A DNA stretch of 64,000 nt from contig JADGDR010000001.1 of assembly GCA_016744795.1 (NCBI GenBank), forward strand, positions 248,001 to 312,000. Direction: 5' to 3'. Under the pieces are notes generated by a model that was not told the DNA's origin, did not search any database, and saw only the letters and a list, made by a program, of their open reading frames with translations. Each line of letters begins with the position of its first letter. The first letter of the stretch is position 1. A program made the translations under genes and the position numbers. Positions 47,926-56,528 of this stretch are shown here, one piece after another. The DNA is from Sulfurospirillum sp. Lineage in GTDB: Bacteria; Campylobacterota; Campylobacteria; Campylobacterales; Sulfurospirillaceae.

Positions 47926-49188
47926 TTAGTATTGTATATCTAATTGAGTAGCTATATTTTTTTCATTATGTGAGTTTACATCTACTTTTGTTGTAACTAT
48001 ATCATCTACATTTGTAGAAAAATATACCGCTAATAGTCCTAAGAGTGCACTTGAAATAATTATAGTTGTGTAACCAAATACTCCAGATAAAGACACCGCT
48101 AAACTTGTAAATAAAACTCCTGAAAACATAGAAAAACTATGTTGAATAGCAAATTGTGAAGCTGGAGATTTAGTAGATGCTTCATCCATCATAAGTGTTG
48201 TCATCACGACAGAAGAAGGTGTATAAAAACTAAATATAAGACCAACCACAATCATTGCAATAAAACTACTATTGTATTGACTTAAAAGAAGTAACAAAAG
48301 TAACATACCAAAAATCTGTCCAATAGCTGCTACTACTAAAATATTTTTCCTACCATATTTTGTAATTAGCCAAGAGGCAGTAAAAGACGCCAATACTCCT
48401 ATGCCATATCCCACTATATGCACTGCAAAACCTATCTTATCTAAACCCCAATGTGCATCAACTAAAATAGGAGTAATAAGACCATAAGCAGAACTAATTG
48501 TTAGTGGATACACAAAGAGTAATAAAAGCCACTTTTTTCTTTTTGAACCTTTCCAAAAGTCTATATACTGTTTATAGTCTATTTTATCTTGTATGTTTTC
48601 TTTTTTTCTTTTTGGTTCTATATAAAAAAGTATCTGAATCAATGAAATAGCAGTTGCAATTGATAAAGCTATCATAGTATATTTCCAACCATAAGATGAA
48701 TATATTATAAGCCCAAAACCACCACCTAGAACCATGCCTATCATACCACCTGCTGATTTAATAGCATTTGCAGTTGGTAGTTGTGAATGAGAAACACTTT
48801 TCATTACAAGTGCATCAAGTGCTATATCTTGAGATGCTGAAAAAAAGGCAAACAATACACTTAAAATTATAACCATTTGCCTATTAGAAAAAATGTCAAA
48901 CAGTGATGTATAAAATAGGACTATAACCATCAATGATTGAAATATGATAATCCAACCTCTATAGTGACCTAAATTTTTAAACTCAATTTTATCTATAAAA
49001 GGAGCCCATAAAAATCTAAGCACCCAAAACAAACCTAACATATATACTAATCCTAAATGCTCTAAAGGCATCCCATTTTTTCGTAAAATTGCAATAAGTG
49101 CTTCTGTAAAAAAGGCTAATCCTAAAAATTGAGTAGTATAAAGACTAAAAAGTAATGATATATGCTGTTTTGTTAATGCTTTAGCCAT
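47926..49188 (-). CDS. MFS transporter, RhtX/FptX/YbtX-like
   Basis: The 420-residue protein has twelve membrane segments and resembles AmpG-like siderophore permeases such as RhtX, FptX and YbtX, with RFLWAPFIDKIEF and FSASQDIALDALVMKS in the first half. It follows the ABC transporter genes directly, as YbtX does in the yersiniabactin cluster, and may take ferric siderophore across the inner membrane. The last 30 residues are a polar tail. Confidence 0.82.
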   Translation of the reverse strand: MAKALTKQHISLLFSLYTTQFLGLAFFTEALIAILRKNGMPLEHLGLVYMLGLFWVLRFLWAPFIDKIEFKNLGHYRGWIIIFQSLMVIVLFYTSLFDIFSNRQMVIILSVLFAFFSASQDIALDALVMKSVSHSQLPTANAIKSAGGMIGMVLGGGFGLIIYSSYGWKYTMIALSIATAISLIQILFYIEPKRKKENIQDKIDYKQYIDFWKGSKRKKWLLLLFVYPLTISSAYGLITPILVDAHWGLDKIGFAVHIVGYGIGVLASFTASWLITKYGRKNILVVAAIGQIFGMLLLLLLLSQYNSSFIAMIVVGLIFSFYTPSSVVMTTLMMDEASTKSPASQFAIQHSFSMFSGVLFTSLAVSLSGVFGYTTIIISSALLGLLAVYFSTNVDDIVTTKVDVNSHNEKNIATQLDIQY

Positions 49189-49189
49189 A

Positions 49190-50950
49190 TTATAAATTCC
49201 ATTGTTTTATTCTTTGTTGGGCTTTTGACATATCATAATATTTACCTTTTTTATCAAGAAGTTCTTTGTGTGTTCCTTGTTCATTAATTTTTCCATCTTC
49301 CATAACTATAATTGTATTTGCATGTGAAATAGTTGAAAGACGATGAGCAATAACGATAACTGTTTTATCTTGTATCAATTCATCTAAAGCATTTTGAACA
49401 GCAACTTCACTTTGTGTGTCTAGTGCTGATGTTGGTTCATCAAGAATGACAATAGGAGCATCTTTTAAAATTGCACGAGCTATACTTATTCTTTGCTTTT
49501 CACCGCCACTTAAATTTCCACCAATTTCACCAACTTTTGTCTCATAACCATTTGGTAATCTTGTAATGAATTCATGACAATATGCTTTTGAGGCTGCTAT
49601 TTGAACCTCATCATCACTTGCACTTGGTTTTCCCATGCGGATATTGTTTAAAATAGTATCATCAAAAAGATACACATCTTGAAATACTACTGAAATATAC
49701 CTCATTAATTGAATTTGAGTCATATTTTTTGTATTAATACCACCTATTTCTACATTTCCACAACTTGGATCATCATATCTCATAATTAGTTTTGTAATAG
49801 TTGTTTTACCTGAACCACTTGGTCCAACAATTGCTGTTAAAGAATTCTCTTTAATCTGGAATGAAACATTATTAATAGCTTTGTTATTATAATCCAAATA
49901 ATTAAAATCAACGTCCTTAAACTCTATATTAAATACTTTAGGTACTTTTATAGGATTTTTTACTTCTAAATCTTTTTGTTTAAGTACCCCTTGAATATGT
50001 TTAAATCCTGTTTCCATCACATCTAATACACCTGTAATTGAAAGAAAATTTGCTAAAGGTTCAGATAATCTACCTAAAATAACCAATATTGCTACAAGTG
50101 TAGCTATAGTTATAGTGGCATCTGCTATCCATAATGCACCTAAAGAAAGTACCATCAAAAATACGAACTCTACTAAAGTAATCATAACAACTGTTGGCAT
50201 AGTTATACCAAAAACTCCATTTTTTTGTACTTCTCTTGCTTGGGCTATGGAATCTTGTAAATTCTTAGCATTTTTCCCTACTTGATTAATTGAACGTAAT
50301 ATTGGTAAACCTTGAAGATACTCTATAGTATCAGCTTCTAATGTTGCATGAACTTTTGCATTGTCAATTTTTTCTTGTTTTGTTCTTCCACGACTCCACT
50401 TGTAGATAGGGATAGATAAAGGAAAAGCTATAAGCATAGCAAGAGCCATTTTTACATTGATAAAAAATGTTACAAAAACTATTACAAAAGGCACTATAAT
50501 TGCTTCTAGTCCCATACCTGCAACAACTCCCATATGTAAAACTGATTGGTCTACATTTGAAGCCAAAATCGCGTTGAGTTCACCTGTACGGTATTTGTTT
50601 AATCTTTGAAGTGGCATTGTTTTAATTTTGTTCCCTAACTTCACTCTTAGATTATGTGTCACATCTGTTAAGTCTGTTGAGTAGTTAAAATTTAATGCTA
50701 CCCAATGAAAACTAAGCGATATTATAGTGGAAATTACAATCAATCCAAACCACAATAAAGCATCGTTTAAAACAAAAGTTTCACTAAACATAAGAGATAA
50801 CAATGGAAAAAAGAAAGCAAATGCTAAACCTCTAGTAACGAATGACAAAATATAAAATAAGTAACTCTTTTTTAAAGCACTAGCTTTTGTATCTGCTATT
50901 TCAATAGTTGTTTTGTAACTTTGGGCTAATGATGATACTTCTTGACTCAT
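49190..50950 (-). CDS. ABC transporter, fused permease-ATPase (YbtQ-like)
   Basis: The 586-residue protein has six membrane segments (residues about 30-310) and a C-terminal ATPase with Walker A GPSGSGKTT, LSGGEKQRISIARAIL signature, and VILDEPTSALD Walker B. It forms a likely heterodimer with the next gene, like YbtP/YbtQ and IrtA/IrtB, which import or reduce ferric siderophores. The ATG at 50950 has GGAGG at a good distance and overlaps the stop of the partner gene as TAATG; the frame up to 50980 lies inside the partner. Confidence 0.88.
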   Translation of the reverse strand: MSQEVSSLAQSYKTTIEIADTKASALKKSYLFYILSFVTRGLAFAFFFPLLSLMFSETFVLNDALLWFGLIVISTIISLSFHWVALNFNYSTDLTDVTHNLRVKLGNKIKTMPLQRLNKYRTGELNAILASNVDQSVLHMGVVAGMGLEAIIVPFVIVFVTFFINVKMALAMLIAFPLSIPIYKWSRGRTKQEKIDNAKVHATLEADTIEYLQGLPILRSINQVGKNAKNLQDSIAQAREVQKNGVFGITMPTVVMITLVEFVFLMVLSLGALWIADATITIATLVAILVILGRLSEPLANFLSITGVLDVMETGFKHIQGVLKQKDLEVKNPIKVPKVFNIEFKDVDFNYLDYNNKAINNVSFQIKENSLTAIVGPSGSGKTTITKLIMRYDDPSCGNVEIGGINTKNMTQIQLMRYISVVFQDVYLFDDTILNNIRMGKPSASDDEVQIAASKAYCHEFITRLPNGYETKVGEIGGNLSGGEKQRISIARAILKDAPIVILDEPTSALDTQSEVAVQNALDELIQDKTVIVIAHRLSTISHANTIIVMEDGKINEQGTHKELLDKKGKYYDMSKAQQRIKQWNL

Positions 50951-52734
50951 TATACTGCCTCCTTTGTTTCTAAGTTCCACTTTTGGGCTTTTTTATAATT
51001 ACTCCACAAATTAAAATAAACTTGTTTGTTATTTAAAAGTTCTTGGTGTTTACCAATCTCTTTTATTTTTCCTTCATCTATTACAATTATTTGATTCACG
51101 TCTTTGATAGTTGAAAGACGGTGAGCGATAACGATAACTGTTTTGTCTTTCATAAGATTTGCTAAAGCTTTGATAATTTCCTCTTCATTTTCAGGGTCGG
51201 CAAAAGCAGTAGCTTCATCTAGCACAATAATAGGATTATCTCTTAATATTGTTCTTGCTATTGTAATTCTTTGTTTTTGTCCACCAGAAAGGTTAGCACC
51301 TCTCTCACCTGCTTTTGTATCATACCCATTTGGTAAAGATTCTATAAAATCATGAATTTGTGCTGCTCGTGCTGCTTCTATCACATCTTCATTACTTGCA
51401 TTTGGATTTGCCATTTTAATATTGTTAAAAATAGAATCAGCAAAAAGAAAAGTATCTTGAAATACAAAAGAGACTATATCCATAAGATTATCATTTGATA
51501 TATCTCTTATATCTATATCTCCTATTTTTATACTTCCTTGCGTTACATCCCAAAATCTTGGAATTAGTTTGGCTACTGTACTTTTTCCTGCCCCACTAGG
51601 TCCTACTATTGCCGTTATACTTTTAGTAGGAACTTTAAAACTTATATCTTTTAAAGCTCTTTTGCCTGTTTTATTATAAGAGAAAAATACCTTTTCAAAA
51701 GAGATAGATATGTCATTTGGTATTTTACTATCTTTGGTTTCTGGTAAATCATCTATATCCATAATCTCCTGTATTCTTAAAGCTGCTGCTTGTGACTTTT
51801 TGATTAAATTATTTAGCCACATTAAAGGCATCAGTGAATCTGCCATACCTGTACTTAAAAATAGTGCTAAGATTAAAGATGATAACTCCAATGTACCATT
51901 ATTTAAGAGATAAATTGCAGTGATTAAAATAGCTAATAATGTAGTCAAAGGTGTAAGTATAAGCATACCAAACTTTGCACTTGTCTTTGTCTTTGACATC
52001 CATAAATTTAAGTTTTTTCTATAGGAAAACAAAGAATCATTATATTTTTTAAAAGATTCACTTCCATCATCAAAAGTTCGTACAACTGGCATAGCTTGAG
52101 CAAACTCTACAACTGCTTTATTTATCTCTGTTTGACTCTCTTCATATTTTACTCTATACTCTACAGAATCTTTCATAGCAAATGACATAACAGTACCACC
52201 TACAACTAATACAAAAATACTAGCAAGTGCCAATCTATAATCAACAATAAATAAAATTATTATCGTAAACACAGGAGCTACCACACTTTTTGCAATCATA
52301 GGTGTACTATCTGCTACAAAAACATGCAAAGCACTTACATCATCTTTTAATACTTTTTTTAAAGCACCTGATCCTGTAGAGATGATATATCCCAAAGGTA
52401 CTTTTGAAAGATGAAAAGATAAATCTGTTCTTAAAATTTGTTCCAACCTAAAAGCACCTAAATGAGAAACGATAAAAGCACTTAATCTTGTTATAAAAGC
52501 AATAACCGTAATAATAGCAAGTGCAATGACAGTATTGAAAAGGTCAAATTCTATATCAAATATTTTTATAGGAGTTCCATCTAAAATATTCGATAAAGTA
52601 AATGAAAGAAGAGTCAAACTAGCTATTAAACTAATAGCACCAATGGAAGCTAAAAATATCGCTATGCGAATCTCAAAATTTACAGGGACTAAAATAGCCC
52701 ACAATCCTGTTTTTCGTTTTATTTGTTTTTTCAT
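50950..52734 (-). CDS. ABC transporter, fused permease-ATPase (YbtP-like)
   Basis: The 594-residue protein has six membrane segments (residues 15-310) and an ATPase domain with GPSGAGKST, LSGGQKQRITIARTIL and IIVLDEATAFADPE. The last motif, ATAFAD in place of ATSALD, marks a divergent half-site, as in YbtP/IrtA-type partners. It is the first gene of a five-gene operon (ABC, ABC, MFS, MFS, mntP) below a composite Fur/AraC promoter. Confidence 0.88.
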   Translation of the reverse strand: MKKQIKRKTGLWAILVPVNFEIRIAIFLASIGAISLIASLTLLSFTLSNILDGTPIKIFDIEFDLFNTVIALAIITVIAFITRLSAFIVSHLGAFRLEQILRTDLSFHLSKVPLGYIISTGSGALKKVLKDDVSALHVFVADSTPMIAKSVVAPVFTIIILFIVDYRLALASIFVLVVGGTVMSFAMKDSVEYRVKYEESQTEINKAVVEFAQAMPVVRTFDDGSESFKKYNDSLFSYRKNLNLWMSKTKTSAKFGMLILTPLTTLLAILITAIYLLNNGTLELSSLILALFLSTGMADSLMPLMWLNNLIKKSQAAALRIQEIMDIDDLPETKDSKIPNDISISFEKVFFSYNKTGKRALKDISFKVPTKSITAIVGPSGAGKSTVAKLIPRFWDVTQGSIKIGDIDIRDISNDNLMDIVSFVFQDTFLFADSIFNNIKMANPNASNEDVIEAARAAQIHDFIESLPNGYDTKAGERGANLSGGQKQRITIARTILRDNPIIVLDEATAFADPENEEEIIKALANLMKDKTVIVIAHRLSTIKDVNQIIVIDEGKIKEIGKHQELLNNKQVYFNLWSNYKKAQKWNLETKEAV

Positions 52735-52764
52735 ATATATACCTCAGAGTTAGTTTAAAAGAAG

Positions 52765-52842
52765 AGTATATAGGTATTGATATTATTTATCAATACCTAT
52801 TATTATTCTAAAAGGATTATCTTTTATTTTAAAGGGATTAAA
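52765..52842 (-). promoter_or_regulatory. Composite Fur/AraC promoter of the ABC operon
   Basis: TATACT on the minus strand (52765-52770) is followed upstream by a perfect 13-bp dyad (52770-52782 and 52788-52800, loop TTATT) whose centre, TGATATTATTTATCA (52778-52792), matches 12 of 14 Fur positions. Direct repeats with GGATT at 52814 and 52835 lie 21 bp apart. Confidence 0.75.
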
Positions 52843-53029
52843 ATCTATAAGATACTTAAATCATAGATTAGATATAGCCAAAAAACTTCTTATAAATGAA
52901 GATATGAATATAAATGAGATTTCACAATGTATAGGTTATAAATAAACGCAAAATTTCAGCACTGCTTTTGGTAAAAAATTTGGAGTAAAAGCAAGTGATT
53001 TACTAAAAAGTCGAAAGTATTATTACTGA
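52841..53029 (+). pseudogene. Remnant of an AraC-type regulator gene
   Basis: One reading frame encodes the second helix-turn-helix of the AraC regulators in this window: LDIAKKLLINEDMNINEIS, CIGYK, a TAA stop at 52943-52945, then FSTAFGKKFGVKASDLLKS and RKYYY before the TGA at 53027-53029. It aligns with the ends of the three intact regulators. Everything upstream of that (about 260 codons) is missing. Its start coincides with the place where an intact regulator gene would begin, right after the AraC repeats, so it looks like a regulator that lost its N-terminal part by deletion and then gained a stop. Confidence 0.85.
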
Positions 53030-53115
53030 TTGTATATTTGAACTAAAAAGTTATTATAAAACATTTTTAGATTGAGATATTTTTTCCTATTAAAATACAG
53101 ATAAATCCATTATTA

Positions 53116-53149
53116 TAAAAGGATTATTTTTTATTTTTAAAGGATTATA
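53116..53149 (+). promoter_or_regulatory. AraC-type direct repeats upstream of the SO_0444-type permease gene
   Basis: Two copies of AAAGGATTAT with GGATT at 53121 and 53142, 21 bp apart, match the arrays at 32145 and 52814 almost base for base. No good Fur box lies at the expected distance. The rest of the spacer up to 53231 holds a pair of TATACTATA direct repeats that could contain a -10 box, and an AAGGAAT before the ATG. Confidence 0.6.
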
Positions 53150-53230
53150 GAACTATATTCATATAAAACTAAGTAGATTTAAAGTTTCTATTATATACTA
53201 TACCCCCTATACTATATTAAGGAATAAATA

Positions 53231-54277
53231 ATGGAAATATTATTTACTATATTTAAAAATATACTAGTTTTATCTGATGCAATGAGTTTTTATATTTTAT
53301 TAGGTCTTTTACTCGCTGGTGTTATAAAACAACTAATACCAAATGATTTTATAAGTTCACATTTGGGAGCAAATAAAATTAGTTCTGTAATTAAGGCTAC
53401 AATATTTGGTATACCTATGCCTGTGTGTTCTTGTAGTGTTATACCACTTGCAAAATCTTTACAAAAAGAGGGAGCTAGTAAAGGTGCTGTTCAAAGTTTT
53501 TTAATTGCTACTCCTATTACTGGCGCTGATTCTATTATGGCAACATATAGTTTTTTTGGTTGGATATTTACAATTTATAGAGTAATTACTGCTATTGTTA
53601 TTGCTATTATTACAGGTATTGTACAAAATTATGTAGATAAAAAAGACAAGGTTATGCAGTTTAGTATGCATAAACCAAGTGAATCTACTAATAGTTGTGA
53701 AACAGGTTGTTGTTGCAATGCGAGTAAAAAAAATTCAGGCTTTAGCATAAAAGAGAGTTTTAATTATGCTTACAATATACTTTTTAAAGATATCTATATA
53801 GGACTTTTTATTGGTCTCATAATAGGTGGTATTTTTACAAGTTTACTTCCTAAAGAGCTCCTTAAACCAATCTTTGAATATCAGTTTATAACATATATTG
53901 CAATACTAATTGTAAGTTTACCACTATATGTTTGTGCAACTGCATCTCTGCCAATAGCTGCCGCATTTTTATTGAGTGGCATGAGTAGTGGAGCCGTTTT
54001 CGTATTTCTTAGTGCAGGACCTGCAACAAACTCAGTTACTATGGGTGTAGTGGCTTCTATGTTTGGGAAAAAATCACTTTTTATATATCTTGGTGTGATT
54101 TCAGTTTTAAGCATAATTTTTGGATATATCTTTGATAATTTCTTTTCTAACTTAGAAGTATTTGATATACATTCACATGTACAAGAGTTTAATTTAGTTG
54201 ATACAACAAGCACAATTTTAATGTTTACTTTGATGTTGTATCATTTTTTCAAACCAAAGCATAATCATAATCACTAA
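53231..54277 (+). CDS. Permease of the SO_0444/DUF318 family, metal efflux type
   Basis: The 348-residue protein has about eight membrane segments in two halves and the family motif PMPVCSCSVIPLAKSL near residue 60. The central loop has a Cys cluster (CETGCCCN), and the C-terminus ends in a His-rich PKHNHNH tail, both possible metal sites. Members have been linked to copper, zinc or organoarsenical efflux. Its upstream repeats suggest it is controlled with the iron genes. The substrate cannot be decided from the sequence. Confidence 0.8.
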   Translation: MEILFTIFKNILVLSDAMSFYILLGLLLAGVIKQLIPNDFISSHLGANKISSVIKATIFGIPMPVCSCSVIPLAKSLQKEGASKGAVQSFLIATPITGADSIMATYSFFGWIFTIYRVITAIVIAIITGIVQNYVDKKDKVMQFSMHKPSESTNSCETGCCCNASKKNSGFSIKESFNYAYNILFKDIYIGLFIGLIIGGIFTSLLPKELLKPIFEYQFITYIAILIVSLPLYVCATASLPIAAAFLLSGMSSGAVFVFLSAGPATNSVTMGVVASMFGKKSLFIYLGVISVLSIIFGYIFDNFFSNLEVFDIHSHVQEFNLVDTTSTILMFTLMLYHFFKPKHNHNH

Positions 54278-54300
54278 AAGAAAAAAAAATATTTTCTTTT
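54276..54300 (+). terminator. Terminator after the permease gene
   Basis: AAAAGAAAA and TTTTCTTTT form a perfect 9-bp dyad overlapping the permease stop, ending in a T-run, in the form of an AT-rich intrinsic terminator. Confidence 0.55.
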
Positions 54301-54330
54301 TCCTGTTGAAAAAATTGCTAATTTTTTAAG

Positions 54331-54356
54331 GGTATTATAATTTTATTTATAATACC
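54331..54356 (-). terminator. Terminator at the end of the methyltransferase-MFS operon
   Basis: GGTATTATAA and TTATAATACC form a perfect 10-bp dyad with a six-base loop. It overlaps the stop codon of the MFS gene at 54343, so the last codons are part of the stem. Confidence 0.55.
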
Positions 54357-55521
54357 TATAAATAATAAATACCAACAATAACATGCATATAAATTCAAAT
54401 AAGAACATCCCCTCAAAACCAACACTTGACACGAGAGCTCCAGCAATAACTGCAGATATTATTCTTGTAAATGAAAAAAGGCTTGACTGAATAGCATAAT
54501 CTACAGCTCTTGATTCTTTTCTACTATAGTCCATTATCATTGAAAAGATTATTGCTGAAGACAGAGAAATAGCTAGTGCTGTAAAGGTAACAGAAATAAG
54601 CAAGAAACTAAGTGTTAATTCAAATTGTTCTACAAATATCAAAATTAAACTACTTATAATATTAAATATCATAAAAGCTATAAGAAAAGTTTTTTTACTA
54701 TACTTATTACTTATATTACTTGCTATTATTCCTCCTAAAATTCCTATAATACTTCCATATATTCCTACGTATATTGCTACATCATCGGGTTTAATTCCTT
54801 TACTAATAAAGTATGGTTTCATGAAAATAAAAATTGCACTAATAAATGCAAAATAAAATGAGAGTAAAAACACCCATATCCCTATATTCTTTTGTCTGAA
54901 AAAGGAGATAATAGTTTTAAAAGATACTCTATTTTCTTCTATCTTTTCAGATTTTTCTTCTATGAAATATAGAGCCATTAAAGAGAACATAACCATAGCA
55001 GCCATTAATCTAAAAGTATCACTCCACCCTAAATGATTGTAGAACAATAAAAATACTCCACCGCCCATTAGTCCTGCTAAACAATATGAGCTTATCTTAT
55101 AACTTCCAGCACTTATTCTTTGTTCTTTAGTAAAAACCTTTATTGCCAATGCATTGAGTGGAATATCTATAAATGTTGAGATCAAAGCTGTAATTAGAAT
55201 AGCTACAAAGACTACATGTATACTATTTTCTAAAGATAAAAAGCTAATACCCACAAGTAAAACTACATAAATAATTCCAGTAAAAAACACCCATTTTTTA
55301 TAATGATTTTTTTCAAATACTATTTTATCAATAGGAGGAGAGAGTAAAAACTTCAATACAGTAGGAATACCTACTATTTGAAAAAGTCCAATAAGTGAAG
55401 CTTCAAATCCTTTCATTTGAAGTATCATAGGAAGCCCCATCGTAAAAAATATAAATGGAGTTAAAAATGATGTAAAAAGTATCCCAAAAAAAATGTTTTT
55501 TTTAATTAATGTAGTTATCAT
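54343..55521 (-). CDS. MFS transporter of the receptor 2-methyltransferase operon
   Basis: This 392-residue protein has twelve membrane segments and resembles the RhtX/FptX group (PTVLKFLLSPPIDKIVF, LITALISTFIDIPLNALAIKVF), like the carrier at 47926. It is the last gene of the operon receptor 2, methyltransferase, MFS, with a three-base gap before it. It probably moves the ligand of receptor 2 or its methylated form across the inner membrane; direction is not visible. Confidence 0.8.
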   Translation of the reverse strand: MITTLIKKNIFFGILFTSFLTPFIFFTMGLPMILQMKGFEASLIGLFQIVGIPTVLKFLLSPPIDKIVFEKNHYKKWVFFTGIIYVVLLVGISFLSLENSIHVVFVAILITALISTFIDIPLNALAIKVFTKEQRISAGSYKISSYCLAGLMGGGVFLLFYNHLGWSDTFRLMAAMVMFSLMALYFIEEKSEKIEENRVSFKTIISFFRQKNIGIWVFLLSFYFAFISAIFIFMKPYFISKGIKPDDVAIYVGIYGSIIGILGGIIASNISNKYSKKTFLIAFMIFNIISSLILIFVEQFELTLSFLLISVTFTALAISLSSAIIFSMIMDYSRKESRAVDYAIQSSLFSFTRIISAVIAGALVSSVGFEGMFLFEFICMLLLVFIIYRYYK

Positions 55522-55524
55522 ATT

Positions 55525-56520
55525 TTACTTTTTAGCTATATGAATTTGAAATGGAGTCATTGGCATATCGTGATTTGTGTATGAATTTATACTTCTAAAT
55601 CCAACTTCTTCGAAAATATTAGATAACTCCATAGGTTCTAATTTATTTCGTTTTTGCATATTTAAAAATAAAAAGTAAAAGTAACTTATTTTATCTAACA
55701 TATTATTGTTATCTATCTCTACATGAGCACTTACTAAAATTCCTTTTGGAGATAAAGCATCATATATTTTTTGTATCACCTCTTTTTTATCTTTAAAAAA
55801 ATAAAAAATATTACTACACCAAATTAAGTCATATCCACTTCCTATGTCATCAAATTCCATATCTCCATTTAAAGTTGTTACTCTATCTTCTAAGTTGTAC
55901 TCTTTTATATGTTCATTTGCAACATTTACCACTTCTTTATAGTCAAACAACACACCTTTCATCGTAGGATGTTCTTTTATCATTTCTAAACCAATTATTC
56001 CAGATGAACAACCAAGGTCAAGAACTTTGCTCATATTTTTAAATTCTTTTAGATTCTTTACAATATTAACTGCAACTGGTGAGATAAGATTTTTTTGTTC
56101 TTGTTTTAACACTATTTTTGCTGCATTTGCCCATTTTTTAGGGTGTTTAGAATCAACCATTTCTCCACAACCGTTTTTAACTAATGATTTAGTCATCTTC
56201 CTTGCATTATTTATTATCTCTTTTCTATTTAAATAGACATCTCCACAATATTGTGAAGAGTCATATACAAAAAATTGTTTAGTTACGTCTTTATTTGTAT
56301 ATATTTCATCAGTTAATTGTAGCAAATCCATAAAGACTAACCCATCTAATAATACTTTTGTATTGTGTCTATCGCTACATAATTTTTGTGCTAAACTATG
56401 TGCAGTATGTTCATCGTCTTCAAGTAGTTTAAATATTTTTAAATTTAGAGCTATGCCTAAAAGTTCCGTTTCTTGTTGAACTAACAACTTATTTAAATAT
56501 CTGTTTATGTTATTTTTCAT
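55525..56520 (-). CDS. SAM-dependent methyltransferase in a receptor operon
   Basis: The 331-residue protein has an N-terminal winged-helix dimerisation domain (about residues 1-85) and a C-terminal class I methyltransferase with the SAM motif VLDLGCSSG at 166-174, an acidic Asp (FDYKEVV), and DLIWCSN. This is the plan of small-molecule O-methyltransferases such as acetylserotonin and hydroxyneurosporene types. It lies eight bases after the receptor gene and three bases before the MFS gene, so it is in one operon with them. Modifying an imported siderophore is a plausible but untested role. Confidence 0.85.
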   Translation of the reverse strand: MKNNINRYLNKLLVQQETELLGIALNLKIFKLLEDDEHTAHSLAQKLCSDRHNTKVLLDGLVFMDLLQLTDEIYTNKDVTKQFFVYDSSQYCGDVYLNRKEIINNARKMTKSLVKNGCGEMVDSKHPKKWANAAKIVLKQEQKNLISPVAVNIVKNLKEFKNMSKVLDLGCSSGIIGLEMIKEHPTMKGVLFDYKEVVNVANEHIKEYNLEDRVTTLNGDMEFDDIGSGYDLIWCSNIFYFFKDKKEVIQKIYDALSPKGILVSAHVEIDNNNMLDKISYFYFLFLNMQKRNKLEPMELSNIFEEVGFRSINSYTNHDMPMTPFQIHIAKK

Positions 56521-56528
56521 TTTTTTCC

